Below are positions 1 through 13,100 of a DNA stretch of 64,000 nt, one piece after another. The stretch's first letter is position 1, and every line of letters begins with the position of its first letter. Where the stretch lies: contig VZRR01013053.1 in the NCBI GenBank assembly GCA_013398015.1, positions 1,054,001 to 1,118,000 of the forward strand. Reading direction: 5' to 3'. The notes under the pieces were generated by a model that searched no databases, was not told where the DNA came from, and worked only from the letters and a program-made list of their open reading frames with translations. A program made the translations under genes and the position numbers. Origin of the DNA: Oreocharis arfaki (lineage: Eukaryota > Chordata > Aves > Passeriformes > Paramythiidae).

Positions 1-1
1 G

Positions 2-104
2 CCCCACAGGCAGATGAGATGCATGACACAGAGGATTGCCTATCCTCCCTCCACCTCGCTGAACACAGTGACTTCAGGGATGGGGGGAAATAGCAGTATT
101 TACA
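2..104 (+). CDS. possible partial coding exon with splice donor
   Basis: Only one plus-strand frame is open here. It starts at base 2 and stays open to a stop at 134-136; the other two frames stop at 15-17 and 91-93. The predicted peptide is rich in Ser, Thr, Met and Gly, with a stretch resembling MTQRIAYPPSTSLNTV, and does not look like low-complexity translation. A strong donor (ACA followed by GTAAGT) begins at 105, which would end the exon in phase 1. Candidate acceptor AGs lie at 8-9 and 12-13, so the exon may start inside the window at 10 or 14, or before the window. I do not recognise the protein family. A chance open frame of about 130 bases next to a good donor is quite possible. Confidence 0.25.
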
Positions 105-3100
105 GTAAGTACCTTCCTTTGTATCCTCTTCTGTAAATTCATGTACTCTGTTTTCTCCTTGGCACATTCATGAATCTAATGGCAAGATTCGCCTTAATGT
201 TCATTAATCTCCTGAAAGTAAGTTAAGCAAGAGAAATGTAGAAAAAAAGGAAGAGGATGGTTTCAGCAATGGCAGGTCACTAGTATCTGTTTCCTTGGTA
301 AACTTTAGAGTAACAAGCACTTTTTCCTTGAAAGTCGTTCCCTGCTTTGTTGACAGTTCTTCACAAATGGAGAAATGTTCAGTGCTGCTATTTCCTCTCC
401 GATGTGCATGCTTGGAACTTGCCCAGTTCTGGAATAAATGCCTTCTCTGTCCTTGTGGGCCTCAGGATTTGTATGTGATAACCATCAGCTTGAGCAATGT
501 AGCATTTGCTTGTAACTCACAAAGATTAATTTACAGGCCTTTTTTTCTTTTTTTAATTTATTGGTTGTAATCTGTCTGTGAGCAGTTTTTCATGTGTATC
601 CTTTAGATAAAATCTGATAAATGGATCCTGTTGTGTGTCTGTTTCTTCCCTATTGGATCAGAATAATATATTAGAAATAGAAATGGCATTACATATACAA
701 ACATAAATTTGAAATTCTCTTTTTACTATTACCATTTGATAAATATGGTGAATTTGCAGACTTACTGCTAGAGGTCAGCCTGTCTTCTAACATGAGAGAA
801 TGTATGTCTTGTCCCACAGCAGCTTTGCCTGTCCAAGCTGTGCTTGTCCACAGCTCAGAGCTGAAGGAGAAGTTAGACAATCCCCCACTGAGAATATTCT
901 TGGAAGGATGTTTTATCTTCTGCAATTTTCTGTATCTTTTACTGGGATGAATGATCTTTGCAGAATAGGTTTTCCCTTCCATTTTCATTTAACAGTCTGT
1001 GTATATTAATACATTTAAAAAAAAAAAAAGCTGACTATGCTATTCTATTAAAAATAATAATAAAAAGTCTTATAACTTGAAACAGGAATATGTTCCCTGG
1101 AGAAATGAGAGCTTTTTACTTAAGCGAATGTTATATATATTGAGCTGGAAATGATCCAGACAGGAGATTGACTACTCAAAGTAATTGCAGTCCAGTAGGA
1201 CAGGCTTAATTAGGTTTTTCAACAGAATTTTGGACTGGGTGGAAGCATTTGAGCTTTATCTGCCTTCTATTTTGCTGTTTTCAAGGCAGCAGTCAGATTT
1301 TTCCAGGTTGAAATTACTGTATTTGAAAGACTTCTTAGTGGTTCTGTGTCCTGACCACATAGCAGAGGATTCTGAAAGCATATTAAGCAATTTCGTCTCC
1401 CCTCAGTCCAACCACCCTCATCTATCATTTTTTACACCAGTGAATATATTACTTGTGAAAACTGCTTGATCCTTCCCATCCAATTGAAAACAACTGTAAT
1501 ATCACTGTTCTCACAGCATATTTCTATGTTTAAGAATTCTGGTCCGCCACAAGCGTATCATAGTGAGACTGTGGAATGCTAAGATTTCTTGGTATGTCTA
1601 AGATACAATGGGCTTTGCTATCCAAATTGAAATTTAAAAAAAAAAAAAGGTTTTTTGGGTGCCCCCCATAACTGATATCTAACATATCAGTAGATGTAAA
1701 TTATTACAGTTTTAGTGACTTGAATAGCATTCCACTAATTCACAACAGCTATGAAACGTCTTCAAGATATCAGGAATAGTAGAGGATACCCTGCATTGCA
1801 TCTTAAAAATTGCAGCTGATCATGACTTGTGGTGTAATTAATTAAACCTATTAAATATATTGGTGTGAATAAAAGTGGTAAAATGTTATTAAAGTTGTCT
1901 TCACAAAAACTTGCAATAATAAATATACCATGGGCTTGAAATGAGAGGGAAAAGGGGTAGCATTAAAAAAGCAGCTATCTGATAGTTCACAGGATAGGAT
2001 CCTAATTTAACGGGCAGAGTAGTGTAGTCTAATCCATTAAATACTGAATAAAGAAAAGACCTCTTTGTGAAGAATGAGAGTAAATAAGGACATATTCTTT
2101 TTTGAGGAAGACAGCAAGTTGCACACATCCATACGAAATGAAATGTCTAATAGTTCTGTGTAGGATTTTTTTTCTGTCTATAACTGAGATTTTTGATCCT
2201 GCTATAATTTAGATTCTTGGTGTTGGTGCAGACATCTTTTTGTCTAAAAATAATTGCTCTTCAGGAGGAAGTTTTAAAGGGGACAGATCAGTAACAGCGG
2301 ATAAAGAGAAATCAAGGCAAGGAAAGTTCTAAAACCCCTCTACCTATCAAACATTATTAAACACTGTGATATGGAGATGTTTGGAGTTTCTTTTTTTGCC
2401 TGTGTCGTTCTGTATGTGTACACTCTGCAGGATTTTTGTTGTCCTGATCTTTACTCTTGAACTTCTTCATCAGTTCTCATAATGTTGATTCATCATTTTA
2501 GGGTTGAGGAAAAGCCATGTGTGGGATTATGAGAATTAAGTGTTGTTTCTGATTATTATAAGGTTTTATAGACCTTGATAAAAATGAGTGGGAACGAAGT
2601 GCTTCAGGACACTGCAGTACTGAGTCCTAAGCTTATTTAGATGCCTAAGCAAAATTGCAGGTGCCTAGAGCATTTCAGAATGGCTTAGTTCAGTAGTTTG
2701 GCAGCTAATTTAGCAAATAACTCTCCTGAAGTCTTGTTTGGAAAATAAAGAGGATTGCAAGACAGTAAAACAATAGAAACATCATGGCCTTAATTCTTTG
2801 GTGGAATTAATGTATATCTCTCTACAGGCAATAAAATGCATTTCAAAATCTTCCTATCTCTTTCCAGCCCAACCTAAGGGAGCAAACTGTTCCAAGTTAA
2901 TTAGCAGTACGTATACTAATGGATCTGAACTCTAGAAAGATAAAGCATGATCTCTAAAAGCCATACCAATATCTTTTCTACTGGACTTGGTGTTCCATCA
3001 CACCACTGAGCTGAACTGTCAAAAAATTGCCTTTTACTTCAGTGTTGCATTCAAAATTTGAAGATCATTTCCCTCAGTACTGAAAATGCAACAGACATCT

Positions 3101-6100
3101 TTTTGCCTGTTACTTCTCTGAAAGTCATTGTCTTCATACCTGAGATTTCTTGCTGAGTATTCTTGCTTCATAACTGGGTGTCTTAGCTCAGGGAGTTGCT
3201 TATAATGAACCAGGCTCAGACTCAGTGTATTTGTGTTAATTTACTGGTGCTGCCCTGAGTAAGTTGTTTTCCATCTTTCATTTCTGCATTTGTGAAATTC
3301 TACTTCATTCATCTTGTCTTTTTAGATTCAAGTTGGAGATGACTATTGTTTAGCCTAAAAATTTTTCCTTTTGACTGGATTTGGGCTTCACTCACGTTGG
3401 TCTTTGCTGTCATGTGTTTTTGAAATGGTGTAATTTTTTTCCCTGCAATTATTTTTTTCTGTTACAATGGGTCTATGATAAACTATGTCATTTGGTTGAA
3501 ATGAAAATGTTTCATTCATGTATTGCTTCAGATGATATATATGAGATCTAACTAGTCTCAGAATTACAGTGAGCAGAGATTAAGAATGTTGACTGTTTTT
3601 AAAAGTGTTAAACCAAAATTATAACCAATTGTCTGATCCAGAATATTTCCTTGCAAATGGTCTAATGATTCTGTTATTCTATGTTTGAAGAAAGCAGCCA
3701 TCTTCTTTACTATTTCTTCATGGGGAAATGAAAATCGAAGTAGAATGTGTATTTAATTTATGAACTATGTCTGCAGCACAGGACGTTTGTCTTGCATTAA
3801 ATTTTACCTTAATGCTGCCTGAGCATTAAAGATATAGATCATTCTTGCTGTGATTGCACTGGGTTCTCCAGAGAAGTGGACTCTATTTCATCAAGTACAA
3901 TATTCCTTGCCCTTTTTCTCAGGGTACACATGTTCAGGATAAAGATAGTGGGAGAATATTTATTAGGACTGCAAAGAACACAGGCTGTGAATTACAGCAA
4001 AGGCAGCCGGTTTGCCTACAGAAACTCCAGTGAGGCAGCTCTAGTTTAAATCAGTCCCCTCAAGTCAGAGCGTGTTCCTTGTAGCCAGGTGATAGTGCTT
4101 TGCAGACGGTGTATCTTCTATATTTGACATCTTTCTGCAAGGTCAGAGACAACCCTGCTAATACTGAGAACATTTGACCTGAAGTTCTTTTTCAGTTGCT
4201 GTGAGGGAACAATGTGGTGTCCTGCACATACAAAAAATTTACACAGTAGAACTCCGAGATTTTCCCTAAAGGTCAAAAATTATATGCTGATTTTGCCTGT
4301 TGATAAAGTGTTTTATTTTTCCATGTTCCTCTTGGTGCATGTAGAAATTGCATACAGAGACTTCTGCTTTGAAGATTATTGAGTTCCCCTGCCTATCTCC
4401 CACAGAATACGCATTCAATTTTATGACAGTGGCCCTTTCATTTGTCAATCACAGTGTGGTTTTAAAAAAGAAAATATTTAGATTGTTTTGATTTTTATTC
4501 AGGAGGGCATTTTATTCACCTTTGGAAAGCATGTAAATTATTAAAGCCACCCCTGATATTCTGCAACTGAATGGAGCTTCTAATCCTTGTTTAAAAATAT
4601 AAATTATTCATTGTAGGATTTAATTTGAAAGTTGGCTGTGTGGTTCCTATGGTTGTTTACATTGCACTCTGGTGAAATTGAAAGCACAAATGAATTCCAC
4701 TAGGTTTTGTTAGAGACCTTCTGACTCAGTATATCTGAAGGTTGTCTTCTATTTCTTAAAATATATAATCCCTTTGTTTTTGCCTCCTGCATCAAAAGAA
4801 AATATAGATTAAAGGAGAAAGTTACTAAGTGCCTTCAGCAGTAGCATTTCACTGAACGCTGTCTTCCATTCGCACTGGCCACAGTTGGCTCTCGGATGAA
4901 AAACGTCACAGGAAAATTGATGTCTGAAGTTGTAACACAAATACTTCCCTATATTATGTGTCATTGTGAGCAAGAAATAAATTGATATGCTCAGAACCTG
5001 ATAATTTAAAGATACTGAACAGTCTATACCATTTTTTGAAAGAGGAGTAACAATGGGATAGGGAAGAGTAATGGGCTAGGGCTGCATGAACTTCGTTTGG
5101 ATAATTTTATGCAGTGTAAATGCCCTTCTCCCCCATCTCCATTCCATCTGGTGTCCTAGGAACATTATGGTTATAGCTTTATGCTAAATTTATTGAAAGA
5201 AGTAAGCAGTGTATCTTTCATGTTAGTGTTGAATGCTCTTGTGTTTTACAGATCAAACCACATAGATCAGTACCGAACGCCCCCTCCCCAACATGTGAAG
5301 ATGAACCAGAGCAATGCCACACATGAAACAATTTCCTAGTAACTCCTAGGGCATAAGAGAGAGGGGTTAGGGAATTGTCTGAGTGAGTTCTCTGTTTCCT
5401 TGTACTTATCAAAAAAATATGTTAGGGAAAAATGAGCTACAAAATCAAGGACAGAGAAAAATAAATAATATGAAAGCATGACATCCAAAACAGAGAATAT
5501 ACCTTTATGCTAGCCTCACGGAAATTGCGTCTAAAAAGCAAGTAAATTAAAGAGAACACGCTATGTGAAATCTCAAGATTTTTTTTTTCTGATTCCATTA
5601 AAAATTTCCATATATTATAATTTTTATTGCAGTTTTATTGTGCATCACTTGTTCTTCTTGGAGTTTATGTTTTTTCATTATTATTATTACTTTTTCTGAG
5701 TTATACGAAATTGTTCACATCTCCCCTCATGAGGTTTTTTTCTGATTCTCCTCCCCATCCCACTGAGATTGGGGAGTTAGTGAAGTGCTGCAGGGTACTT
5801 AACTACTGTCTGGGGTTAAATCATGACAAGTAAGTGGAGTTATGAAGGAGAAAAAGGCTCTGTAAAGGTTGGGCTACAAAGAGTGTGACACAAGAATGAA
5901 CTGTGTGAGTTCCATGCAGGTGACTGAGACATGATTGTTTTGCAGGAATCTAGGGGAAAACTGGTCAACAGAGCCATTATTCTGTATTTAACTGGGTTTA
6001 GCTGAGAGCAGAATACAGCACACTGCTGCCTGGGTCTCTTTCACTCCTGCTGTGTTCTGTTTAAACACATTCCTTTTGCTTTTTTGACACAAATTCCAAT

Positions 6101-7026
6101 GTAGACTGTTTCTGTAGTGTGATGCTACGGCATGTTTTCTGGGTAAATGCTTCCTAAAAGGTTCTAATTCCTGCTTGCTTTTGATCATCCATGCTCAATT
6201 ATACTTGTGTTTGTCTAGAAAGTGTAATCTCCACCAGCAGCTTTACATGCCACAATCCTGCGTGGTGCCCCCACTACAGGTCAAAAGCAACCATATGTAG
6301 TCAGTTATTATATAACTCTGTCATTTCCCTTCACATCGATGTTTGGCTTCCCTCTTTTTTAAAAAGAAGCACTTTAGTAGAAAGTTTATTCAAAATGTCA
6401 GCTGAAACAATCAAAAATCTCTGATGGAGCGCAGAGAGCACTGTGAGATTATGATGTGTCAGCATGTCTGAGAACTAACTGAAACTGTGGGGTTTTTTTA
6501 ATGCTGTAGTAAACACCTCTTGAAATGTTTAGTAAACAGCTCTTGAAAACTTTCAGGAACTTCTTGTCTCCTTTAAGAGACATAATTTTATTAATAAATA
6601 TGACATTCAGCTTTATTTTTATGAAAGGTACATCCTTTTCATGAAAGATACCTCTGCCTGTGTGCATTTCCCCTCCGCAGTCTCACTAATGATATTTACC
6701 TTTTGCAGTGTTCAAGAACTGTCAGAAAACGTCGTCTTCTTCCCTACAGGACTTTTGTCAGTTTCAGTGAAATGTGCTTAAGTATCTTTTAATGGGGAGA
6801 AAAGATGGAAAAAGATTTCTGTCCTCAAAAAATATGTACTGAAAGGACATGACAGAAAGTTGTGAAATACAACTATTAGATTAGAACAGGAAGTGGAAGT
6901 ATTTGGGCTTTTCGTTTGTTTCCCTTGAACATTCTGGATGAGAGGTCTTGGTTCTGTCAAATATCATGGATGACTTCCGCATATGTAGGAAGATTTTTCT
7001 TTTTTTCTATTTGTTGAGTATTTTTT
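105..7026. other. non-coding AT-rich stretch
   Basis: No gene is supported here. The open frames are short, scattered on both strands and unlike any family I know. It contains an A13 run at 1017-1029 and a two-copy tandem repeat at 6508-6553. If the exon at 2-104 is real, this would be the start of a long intron; otherwise it is intergenic. Confidence 0.6.
6508..6553. repeat. two-copy 23-bp tandem repeat
   Basis: Two adjacent 23-base units (6508-6530 and 6531-6553) both begin AGTAAACA and share CTCTTGAAA, with a few mismatches. This looks like an old local duplication by replication slippage. Confidence 0.75.
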
Positions 7027-7130
7027 CATAGAAACACAGAATCATTTAGGTTGAAAATTACCTGTGAGATCATCAGGCCCAGCTGTTTTCCTGACCTCCT
7101 TTACCACAGAACCAACATCCCATAATGTCC
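7027..7130 (-). mobile_element. CR1 LINE 3' end fragment
   Basis: The plus strand reads as the reverse complement of a CR1 tail. It has a degenerate ATTCTATG-type terminal repeat (CATAGAAACACAGAATC), then TTTAGGTTGAAAA, then GAGATCATCAGGCCCAGC, which matches the usual GATCATCnAGTCCAACC block. The similarity fades after about 7125, so only the last 100 bases or so of the 3' UTR remain. The many changes from the consensus as I recall it suggest an old, inactive insertion. It has no coding capacity. Confidence 0.8.
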
Positions 7131-10100
7131 AGGAGCTTTTCCGCATGGACTGTGGAACACATAACATATAACATAGTATTATCTGTTTTTGCTGTCAGAT
7201 TTGTAGTCTGTATATTTGGGTTGGTGTTTGATCTTTTCTCTCTCCACCCTATATATCTCTGATTCCAGTACACAGAACACACTATTGCCCATGGTTTTCT
7301 GCCATGTCTGAAGGAACCTCAGCATGTCTTTCTGTATATTCTTCTAGTTGCTCCTATGAGTTGATTATCCCATTCTCTGTAGTTCTAAGCATCTAGCTAG
7401 AGCATGTCAGATACGCAGCTTTGCTACCCTAAGGTACTGCCATTTGAATGCTTGTTAGTCCTCTCTAAATCATTTATGCAAAACAGAATAAAGAATCCTT
7501 TTCCCCCCCATGCTTATAACCAATCTTAGCTTCTCTATGGAAAAGCTAAAGCAACATCAAAAAGCAACTCTTGCACAGAATAATTTTTCCATCTTCTGAC
7601 ATGGCCATGCCTATGGCCTGGGCGTTAAATAGCATTTCCAATCTTATCATAAAACACTCTCTAAAGCATGCTATTAATACTTATGGAATCAAAAGAAGAT
7701 TTGAACAATGAATATGTGCTGCGACTGATTTAAATTCTGAAAGCGAGGATAGTTACGTGGATTTTCTGCTTCCAGACTATACTTTCTGGAACAGTTTCTA
7801 TTCAAAGGATATCATACATAGTCTCTAAGGACTTGGCTTATGGCTGAGCTTTCAGGAAGCAAACCTCAGAAAATAAGACCGTAAGATCAACAGTTTCAAT
7901 TCAGACAAATCATTATCTAGCCTGTATCCTTTGGCTAATAGCAGATACCCAGGGAATGTGCAGGATCAAAAGAAGCATATAATGATACTGCCCTAAATCA
8001 CTCTCCCAACATCCAGTGATTTGTAGCTCAACTATTATTGAACCAAAGGTAGTTTCTTCCTCTTTAAGAAACTGTGCTTCATCTGCCTGTCCAGTTGTTT
8101 TTGAACCACTCTAGTACGCTAGCCTCAGTAATAGCCTTTGGCTGAGACTGCAAATACAGTCATGTAAGAGTAATTTGAGATTCTCTTGCCCATGCTGCTT
8201 CAAGACCAGGTGTATGTTCATTACTTCAGTTGATAAAACAATAATCATTGGCCTCAAACTGCTTTTAAGGTGTTTAAGATATGCACAGATAATAAAAACC
8301 TCTCAATATGGACTGCCTTTCTATTTTTCAGCTGGTTTAATGGCATAACTTACTGCAGAGGTGTGGCTTCTGTAACTCTCATGTTACACTAGAGAAGGTG
8401 CTTTGATATGACATTTTCAAAATCAATGGCAGCATGTCACATTGTGCTTGATAGATACAGTATACTCAGGGCTCCTGTATTTATACTTCTTGATGTGAGA
8501 AGGAAATTGGAACTGGTGTCAAGGGGCTTCATAGCAAAAAAAGATCACTGAAACAATAATAATTTCTGAAGGATTGGCATTAACTTACACTTCTATACAC
8601 CTTTTTCTACTTTGCTAGTATGTAAAAATATGTAGAAAACAATGTTAAATTTTGTAACAATAATCACCCCTAGAATGTCTAGCTTAGTAAATAAATAGAA
8701 GTTCGAAGTTAATTCTTTGTGTATGTCAGGTTTCAAATTGTCTTCAATTCTGTGCTGACTTGCAGTAACATTTATGAGTTTCTTCTATGAAGAGAGACTA
8801 TTTCAGCAGTATGTGAGAAAAACGGAATAATTTCATTAAATTTTTTTTCCTCAGGTTTCAGATCTGCAGGTTGTTTTCTTACTTATCAAATTCAGCAAGG
8901 ATCTGAGGCTGATGCTGCCTCACAGTTGTATCTATCAACATTGCTAGTGATAACAGATTCTACAATCAGAACTCAGTTGAGGATTCTATTTTTGAGATAA
9001 TAGGTAGAATAGAGTCGTTGCATTGCCAGCTCTAGTTATAGGTAGCTTATTGTCAGTAAGGAAAGCAGATACATCTCTAAATCTCACGGAATACAGGTGA
9101 TGTATACAAAATGCTCATAGAATGGCATCGTTTTTGAAAATTGCTAGAAACTATCTCAAACACATTTGATTAAATGCTTTACCATAAAAGTATAGATTTT
9201 GGTATTGTGGAAATTTACTGTGAGTTTAGAATTGTAATGGTTTTACAGGAAAGTTTCTGAAATGCATTGTGGAGTCTGGTTGCATCAATAGAAAGAAACA
9301 GAATATGGTAAGCACAAATCTAAAGTTTTTTATATAGGCTGCATGTTTTTTGTCACAGTTCCATTTTTCAAAATAGTCTTGGAACTTAGGGTTTTTGGCT
9401 TGGAGTCAATTGAAAGCAGAATATGACAAGTGCCTATATAAAAAATATTTTAATGCTTTTAAAGCTCAAAATTTAATGAATCCAATCATGTTAGGTTTTT
9501 TGGTTGATTTTTTGGTGTTTCTTTGTAAGGCCAGAAGTCTGGTTCTGTAATGTGTTCTTCATAGTTATGTTAAAATGATGTTTTAGCAGAATCAAATTCA
9601 TTTTAAAATTAGTTTCTCTCTCTTTTATATCTATATAAATGATATTATGCTATATCAGCTATTTTACATTTTTTTATACTTCTGTTCTTGCCTTCAGGTT
9701 TGGGTTTTTTTGTTTCTTTTTCCCATTTATTAGATAGCACAAAGTAGACACTAAAAGCAATATAAACAAAGGTCTCCAAGAAGGAGTTTATATGTTAAGT
9801 TGTGATTGTGACTTTGTCACCAAAGACACTGCATTTGCAGGCATGATGGCAGAGGAGCATCTGCAGTTTTTTAAGCTTAACTGTAGTTTTGGGATGCAGG
9901 GTGGGGCTTCTCTGGTAATGCAAATTGTTTCACCTTTTCCCCTTATGTGGTATATTTTTCCACACCAAAGAAAGTAGATGTGCTTAGATCTAGAATGTAT
10001 TCCTTATATATAGCCTTGTGGTTAGTATGATTTATATCAAAAAACTTTACAGCATAATGTGGCTTGTTCTAAAAAGTAGAATGTTGTGTGACTGAGACTG

Positions 10101-10151
10101 GTGTTTCAGGAAGATGACTTCACAAATATCACTTTAAACATGTAAGTAGTT

Positions 10152-10188
10152 GGCATAAACCAAGCAAACTTCTGATCTGGTTTATGCC
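10152..10188. repeat. perfect 11-bp inverted repeat, 15-nt loop
   Basis: GGCATAAACCA (10152-10162) is exactly complementary to TGGTTTATGCC (10178-10188). Pairing does not continue outward, so the stem is too short for a normal microRNA precursor. It could be a small cruciform, a dyad protein-binding site or chance. Confidence 0.85.
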
Positions 10189-13100
10189 TTGCACTGTACC
10201 TAACAGAAAGGAAAATCTATAGTATTATTTCTAAAGTTTTAGAAATATAGGAAGATGCAGACACCCCAGCAAATCTTACCTTAAATCAGTGAAAAGGTTG
10301 GTTAAGTCAAAAAGATTGATACAGACTTTGTCAAAATCATGAAAAAACATATTGTCCCGCTTTGCACACTGAATGAATTTAATTGTTTTCAGTTAAGGGT
10401 TCTTCCACACCTTGAGTGAGAATGAATAGATTTTGCACTTAATGAGGTGAATATCAATTTACTAGGGAAAAAAAAAAGTGTTTGTATAGTGAATTTGTAT
10501 TGAGGTTAGCCAATACCAGTAGTGATAAAGATATAAAAGGTTGCACATTTGGGGAGTGTGATGGAACTAACTCCTGTTAGAATTGTCCTGGTGGAATATA
10601 CTGTTTCTAATTAGAATATGTTCCTATATCATTATTTAGAAAATTTGAGTAATATTTTGTGTATGGTATGGCTTACTTACTAGAGCGTTAGTATTTATGG
10701 GAGAGATAAGTTGTGTATTTGTAGGCACTGTGCACTTTCCTTGCTTATTCTTCTGCAGTTTTATGCTCATGGATGCAATTATCTATTTCATTTTTTTTGC
10801 ACTATTTGTTAGATTATGTAAAAAGATAAAATATTTTTCCCAAACCTTTATATTTTACTACTCCATTGATATATGGCATCTTACATATTAACAGTATTCA
10901 TAACTTAGACTCTGAGAGGTTTTGATAAATCAGGGGGTTTTATTGAAAAATATAAATTACTGAAATTAATTATTTACTGTAGATCTTGACTATTTTCCCC
11001 TTTGGAAAATGAATCTTTTTACTTCTTCAGAATAAAATTATTTTTTGTTTTTGTATATTAAAATAATTTGAAGTTTCAGCTTTCTGAAACCCTCAAAGCA
11101 TTTTTTTGTATGGAATAGTAGACCATTAATATTTTTAGTTTATTTCATTTTCCTAATCACAGGGGAAAAAAACACACATGCTATCAGTCTTCTTTTTTTT
11201 TTCTATTGAATGGAAAATAAGTTTTTCAACTATCCAAATGTCTAGTTGAAGTCCTGAATAACTTTTAACTCTTGCTACCTCTTTGATGCTCCAGCTTTCT
11301 GAAGCTAGTACACCAACCAACCATAGGAATGTTAGATTTAATAATTATACTATTTATTTCTCTACTGAATTATAAAAATTACATTAGCACTTGTCAGTAT
11401 AGTATTTAGTCTTGAAATTACTCAGTAGCTTCAGTAAAACAGTGTATTCAGGAGTGGCTGTTTATCAATAGGCCGTCAATAGGACGAAGCCTACAGTGGA
11501 GAGCCTCAGTAAAAGAAATTCTTTCTCGTGAAATTATACAGCATAAGTCTCAGGCAATCCAAGAAAATGAAAGGGCAACATGAAAGATTTCCCCTTTGTA
11601 TATTGATTTTTGCTTAAAATGGATTTGTGACATTTCTGCTGTCATCAAGTTTATTTATTCAATGTATTTCTCAAGGCATTTGTTTAACTGTTAAGCATAA
11701 CAGCTTAGGAATAAAATTTGTCTTTGTAAAAGAACGTGGATCTGAGCCAGGCTGTTTAAAATTTAGGCTACATAAACAAGAGGAAATTAAACATTTAAAT
11801 GTTCCAGGCACTGGAACTTGACTGTCATGTTGATAAATCGTTGGAACAGTGTTGCCTCAATTTTGACCCACAGGCTTGCAGATGGTTCTCAGGTGCCATA
11901 TGAGGGTGTGCATTGACAGCTCCTGCTTCCAAAAAGCAGTTTGGAAATAGTCACCTCCCCTTAAAGCATAAGAGAGTTTACAGAGAAAGTAGTTTAGTGC
12001 CAAGATAGCAGCAGTGCCTGAGGATGCTCCTGAGCACATTAAATTTATTTAGTGGAGTAGTAGCTTTGCAAGCTGTGGCATGGGTACAGGGGAAAAGAAG
12101 GGAAAGCAATGTATGCAAAGTTTCTTGTTTTCAAAGAGCATGTTGCAGGGAATTTTATGTATATAATATTATGTAAGTTATGGTTACTGCGGGAGACCTT
12201 AAGATTCTTTTGTTTTTATCAGGAAATACATTTCTTTCTCTCACACTTGTCTGGAGGAAGCCAGCTCTATTAAACATCCGTCTTTAAGGGCAAGTTTTAG
12301 TGACTCCATTTTGTTCTGCATTACAACCGTTGTGGCACAGATGGGATTAGATATCACAAAGTGGCAGATGTGCCACTCCAGGGCTAGATAGAAGATGTGA
12401 GATTCACGGCAAACTCTGTCTCTTGACAAGCATAAGAGAAGCTTATTTCTAGTCCTGTATGACTGTGCATGGGTAAAGAATGTCAACCCTGAAGAAAATC
12501 AGAGGTAGACAATAAGCAATCCATAGTTCGTACTTTTTCAAAATAGGCTAAATTTATGGTAGATTTTAGGGGAAACTAATATTTCTCCTATTTCCTGTTA
12601 AAGATATAAATTCTTCTATATTAAAGTGAGATGGAAAAATTTCAAAGGGCGTAGATACTGTATTGGTGCCATCAGCCTGTGCAGTGTGGTGTTTTTGATG
12701 CTTTGTGTCTATTTATGCCTACTGTAGCAAATGACTGTCTCTCACAAACCTCTCCTGCTCCCATAACATTACCTCTCCTGATCCTTTCAGCTTTAAATGC
12801 TGTTATCGTACCCTCATGTATTTCTCTTGTTCCTTGAGTCCACGATAAGTGGCAGTGAATGCCGTGGCTAGCTCCAAAATACATGTAGTGTGATTAGCGG
12901 CGTGTTTTATGACTGGCTAACTGAAAGGTCAAGAGAATATAAAAATAGTGAATCTGAATCACATGCTTTCTGGGAAAAAAATAAACCTAAGTCCTCTCTG
13001 CTCCATTATGAAATATGTTGCAATAACCTCTGTCCTCCTGCTGCCTCCTTTTGAAATTGATTGAAATGAACCAAATATCAGAATTTATAGGATGGGAGGT

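Noticed and set aside
2620..2690. Repeated CCTAAGC / TGCCTA words suggesting an old SINE or DNA transposon
   Set aside because: The words are too short and irregular to assign to a family by eye.
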